Below are positions 33,806 to 35,902 of a stretch of DNA of 35,902 nucleotides, one piece after another (the stretch's first letter is position 1; each line of letters starts with the position of its first letter). A program made the position numbers and the translations under genes. The notes under the pieces are model-generated. The model saw only the letters and a list, made by a program, of their open reading frames with translations, searched no databases and was not told the origin of the DNA. The stretch is from Okeania sp. SIO3B5 (lineage in GTDB: Bacteria; Cyanobacteriota; Cyanobacteriia; Cyanobacteriales; Microcoleaceae), in NCBI RefSeq assembly GCF_010692555.1, contig NZ_JAAHHG010000055.1:1-35902 (forward strand). The letters run 5' to 3'.

Positions 33806-33861
33806 TTGGGTAAAGATTTAGTTTAGATTCAATGCAATTTTGTTAAGGAAAAGTTGTTATT

Positions 33862-34782
33862 ATGTCTTTTACATTTAAACAAGGATTATTCCAATTTGAT
33901 TTCACAGATCATCATGCAATTTTAGGGGTTTCTCTAGATGCAGAATTTGGTGAAATTCGTAAACGTTATATGCGAGTGGCGCGTCGTTTACATCCTGATA
34001 CTTCACCCTTTGAAAGTGAAACTGATAAAGAATTTGCTAATCAGTTGTTATCTAAGTTGGTGAGTCCAGCTTATAATAAATTTTCTAAGGAAGGCGACCG
34101 CGCTGAACTGTTTGTGGTTATCAAAAATCTTAGTAATACTGTTAGTCAAAAGTGCAGTCAAATTAAGTTTACTACTGATGCAGCTCAAAAAATTGCTAAG
34201 GCGGGAGATTACCAAAAAGTATATAAGGAAGCTCTCAAGGAATTAAGCGATCGCGAATATGAATCTATTGACAAAACTTTAGATATCATTGGAGAAATTA
34301 GTGAATTGAATTTAGCTTATTTACTGCGCAAAAGTGGTTCTGGAGTTGTTAAACCCGCACCTCCACCTACACCGAAACCTCCTAGTGATTCTGTCAAACC
34401 CACAACTATAAAACCCTCAACTAAAAATCCTTTGGTAGAGCAAGCTTGTAATAGGGCTAAAACATTAATATCTAATAAAAATTATGTTAAGGCAATTTCT
34501 GAGTTAAAAGGAGCTTTGAAATTTGAGCAGAATGATAGTCTTTGTCATGCTTTATTAGGTTTTTGTTACTTCCAGCAAAAGCAACGCAAAATGGCAATAT
34601 ATGAAGTTAAAAGAGCTCTTTCATTAAATCCTCAAGAGCCAAAAGCATTAGAGGTAAAAAAATTATTAGAACAAGGTGCAACTGGCAATAAGAAACCAAG
34701 TAAACCAAAAGATAAAAAAGAAACTAAATCTGATAAAAGCGGTGGTTTATTTGGAGGTTTTTTTGGCGGAAATAAAAAGTAA
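33862..34782 (+). CDS. J-domain protein with C-terminal TPR
   Basis: 306 aa. An N-terminal J-domain (about residues 17-80) has the HPD tripeptide at 44-46 (RRLHPDTSPF), so it can stimulate an Hsp70/DnaK ATPase. The loop after HPD is longer than in DnaJ itself, and no G/F or zinc-finger region follows. A helical middle, a proline-rich linker (about 168-192, KPAPPPTPKPP), two TPR units (about 195-270, ISNKNYVKAISELKGALK) and a Lys/Gly-rich tail ending GGLFGGFFGGNKK follow. It is a likely specialised co-chaperone; the client is unknown. The start lies after an AAGGAAAAG box. It is a single gene between two M4 repeats. Confidence 0.9.
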   Translation: MSFTFKQGLFQFDFTDHHAILGVSLDAEFGEIRKRYMRVARRLHPDTSPFESETDKEFANQLLSKLVSPAYNKFSKEGDRAELFVVIKNLSNTVSQKCSQIKFTTDAAQKIAKAGDYQKVYKEALKELSDREYESIDKTLDIIGEISELNLAYLLRKSGSGVVKPAPPPTPKPPSDSVKPTTIKPSTKNPLVEQACNRAKTLISNKNYVKAISELKGALKFEQNDSLCHALLGFCYFQQKQRKMAIYEVKRALSLNPQEPKALEVKKLLEQGATGNKKPSKPKDKKETKSDKSGGLFGGFFGGNKK

Positions 34783-35048
34783 TTCAAGAATTTAGAATTT
34801 AGAATTTAGAATTTAGAATTACCTCTTTTTATAAATAATTAGGATTGGTTAAAACTGGAGTTTAGACTAAATTTTGGGGTCTTCAGATAATTTGCTCAGA
34901 AGCAATGAATACTTGAAACTCATAACCCTTGGAAAATATAAAGGGTGCAGATGTTTTCAATGCTCTTGATTATTTTTCTTTTTTGGCGAGGCAAGGGTGA
35001 AGCTGACATTATTCAAACTATTCAAAAAGTCTTTCCAGGGCACAATTA

Positions 35049-35275
35049 ATATCATCAGGACTTACGCAAAGGCACTATTTATAGAGTGCAAGTACTATTG
35101 GACAACAGTTTTGAGCGCTATATATAGCGTATCTGCGTAAGTCCTAATCATGTTCGGTTGAATACTTATAATATCTGCGGACCGAAGGCAGCTATGCTGA
35201 GGGCAGAAGGCAGAAGGGAAAGAGCAAGGTTAGAAGGCAGAAGGTTTTTTATAACTGATTATCCGAACATGATAT
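35049..35275. mobile_element. M1 variant element (TTCGG ends), split by M3, inside M8
   Basis: Removing the M3 insertion restores the left terminus ATATCATGTTCGG, the exact inverse of the right terminus CCGAACATGATAT; the element is then 131 bp. The core holds a GGCAGAAGG-type array. TTTTTTATAACTGATTATCC precedes the right end. Confidence 0.9.
35056..35146. mobile_element. M3 MITE-like element, 91 bp, 5-bp target duplication
   Basis: Ends AGGACTTACGCA / TGCGTAAGTCCT, flanked by ATCAT at 35051-35055 and 35147-35151, inserted in the left terminus of an M1 element. It is inverted relative to the copy at 33588-33678. Confidence 0.92.
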
Positions 35276-35399
35276 AACCTATAGCACCCTAGTGGATAAT
35301 TGACTGAAAAGTCTTTGCAATGCTGATTTAGAAATAGTCTCAGTCTTGTTGGCCTATCTCACTATTCTCCCTCGGCAAGTTTCTGGCCTGCCTTAATTA

Positions 35400-35634
35400 T
35401 GGTTTGCTGAAAAAGTCTTTTAGTAGGGGTAGGAGACAGGAGACAGGAGACAGGAGAAATTGGAATTATAGAGGAGGTAGGAGCTAAGTTTTGTAAGAAT
35501 GATTTTTCTGCCATAATCGTCCCAAAATACTAGCTTTTTGAGCGTTTTAGACTGAAACAGGCACACTTTTTCAAGGCCCCAAAAAGGCACTTGTCTTTAT
35601 ATATCAATGCTTTTAGATTTATTCAGCAAGCTCT
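35400..35634. mobile_element. M5 MITE-like element, 235 bp, 5-bp target duplication
   Basis: Left end TGGTTTGCTGAAAAAGTCTT, (GGAGACA)x3 array at about 35430-35456, the conserved CCAAAAAGGC and CTTTATATATCAATGCTTTTAG blocks, right end ATTCAGCAAGCTCT. AATTA lies at 35395-35399 and 35635-35639. It is inserted just inside the right terminus of the M8 element. Confidence 0.9.
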
Positions 35635-35771
35635 AATTAGTCTAAACTCCAGTTAAAAGGATTTTTTTTCTTTTTTCTCCATGAATGGAGAGGCTTTATA
35701 CCTGAATTTTTCGGTAAGTTTTAGTATTATAGCGCTACGCATTAAGGTGTTTGACATTTCTAAACCCTGTT

Positions 35772-35899
35772 ATATCATGTCCGGTTGAATAATTAGACAA
35801 TGGTTGTCCGAAGGCAGGAGGCAGGAGGCAGGAGGCAGAAGGTTTTCTTTCATTGTCACCTTAATTTTATACACGCTCCGATGCTACCGGACATGATAT
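35772..35899. mobile_element. M1 MITE-like element, 128 bp (type C right end)
   Basis: Perfect M1 termini. The left inner end is the TTGAATAATTAG type. The right inner end is the inverse of the special type seen at 8348 (CGGAGCGTGTATAAAAT). The core has a (GGCAGGA)x3 array. Confidence 0.88.
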
Positions 35900-35902
35900 T
35901 AG

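Larger units (their letters stand above)
34855..35652. mobile_element. M8 element, 798 bp, 6-bp target duplication
   Basis: Perfect 16-bp inverted ends CTGGAGTTTAGACTAA / TTAGTCTAAACTCCAG, flanked by TTAAAA at 34849-34854 and 35653-35658. Nearly 60% of its length is other elements (M1 with M3 at 35049-35275, M5 at 35400-35634). The remaining core of about 330 bp has no transposase and no recognisable gene. Confidence 0.9.
34820..35715. repeat. M4 repeat hosting a stack of nested elements
   Basis: The left part AATTACCTCTTTTTATAAATAATTAGGATTGG...TTAAAA (34817-34854) and the right part TTAAAAGGATTTTTTTTC...CTCCATGAATGGAGAGGCTTTATACC (35653-35703) join into one ordinary M4 repeat once the 798-bp M8 element and one TTAAAA are removed. 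An (ATTTAGA)x4 array precedes it at about 34793. Confidence 0.8.

Overview
The window is a piece of a filamentous cyanobacterial chromosome. PsaL and PsaI of photosystem I are encoded, HIP1 octamers (GCGATCGC) are scattered through it, heptamer tandem repeats (STRR type) are everywhere, and the DNA is AT-rich. Recognisable protein genes fill only about 57% of the sequence. That density and the swarm of small repeats suggest the Trichodesmium/Okeania/Moorea-like Oscillatoriales; this placement is inference, because no rRNA is present.

Layout. 1-1800: tandem repeats, an SDR oxidoreductase, two adjoining MITEs. 1815-7274: a giant Ser/Thr-kinase/AAA/GAF/histidine-kinase protein on the minus strand. 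7275-9203: a long gene-free stretch packed with MITEs. 9204-10160: a bestrophin-like channel. 11461-12790: an IS200/IS605-type element with a frameshifted tnpB and a candidate omegaRNA end. 13723-16500: a TPR protein whose middle consists of three different in-frame tandem repeats. 16882-18985: a U32 peptidase and convergent comB. 19209-20255: psaL and psaI, separated by a transposase-less IS605-like relic. 21049-22652: two glycosyltransferase-like genes of the arsenosugar-linked TIGR04283/TIGR04282 type. 23197-27889: a TIGR04168 phosphoesterase, tRNA-Ser(UGA), a PD-(D/E)XK-like protein and a DUF4347/PD40/RTX surface protein. 28244-30428: a formylglycine-enzyme-like C-terminal fragment, split by a 1997-bp IS66-type element with an exact 8-bp target duplication. 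30680-34782: tRNA-Ser(GGA), ferredoxin, a thermonuclease lipoprotein, an inositol-monophosphatase-family enzyme and a J-domain/TPR protein. 34783-35902: a nest of MITEs.

The most striking content is not the genes. I could separate at least eight families of non-autonomous inverted-repeat elements and dispersed repeats, called M1-M8 here. For M2, M3, M5, M6, M7 and M8 I could read matching flanking target-site duplications, of family-specific length (6, 5, 5, 4, 10 and 6 bp). Many are nested: at 34820-35715 an M4 repeat contains an M8 element, which contains an M1 (itself split by an M3) and an M5. Four unrelated families (M1, M2, M5, M6) carry a heptamer-repeat array at their core. Two M5 copies sit exactly on stop codons.

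A second candidate of interest is the fragment split by the IS66 element. It reads like the variable region of a diversity-generating-retroelement target protein, although no reverse transcriptase or template repeat is present in the window.
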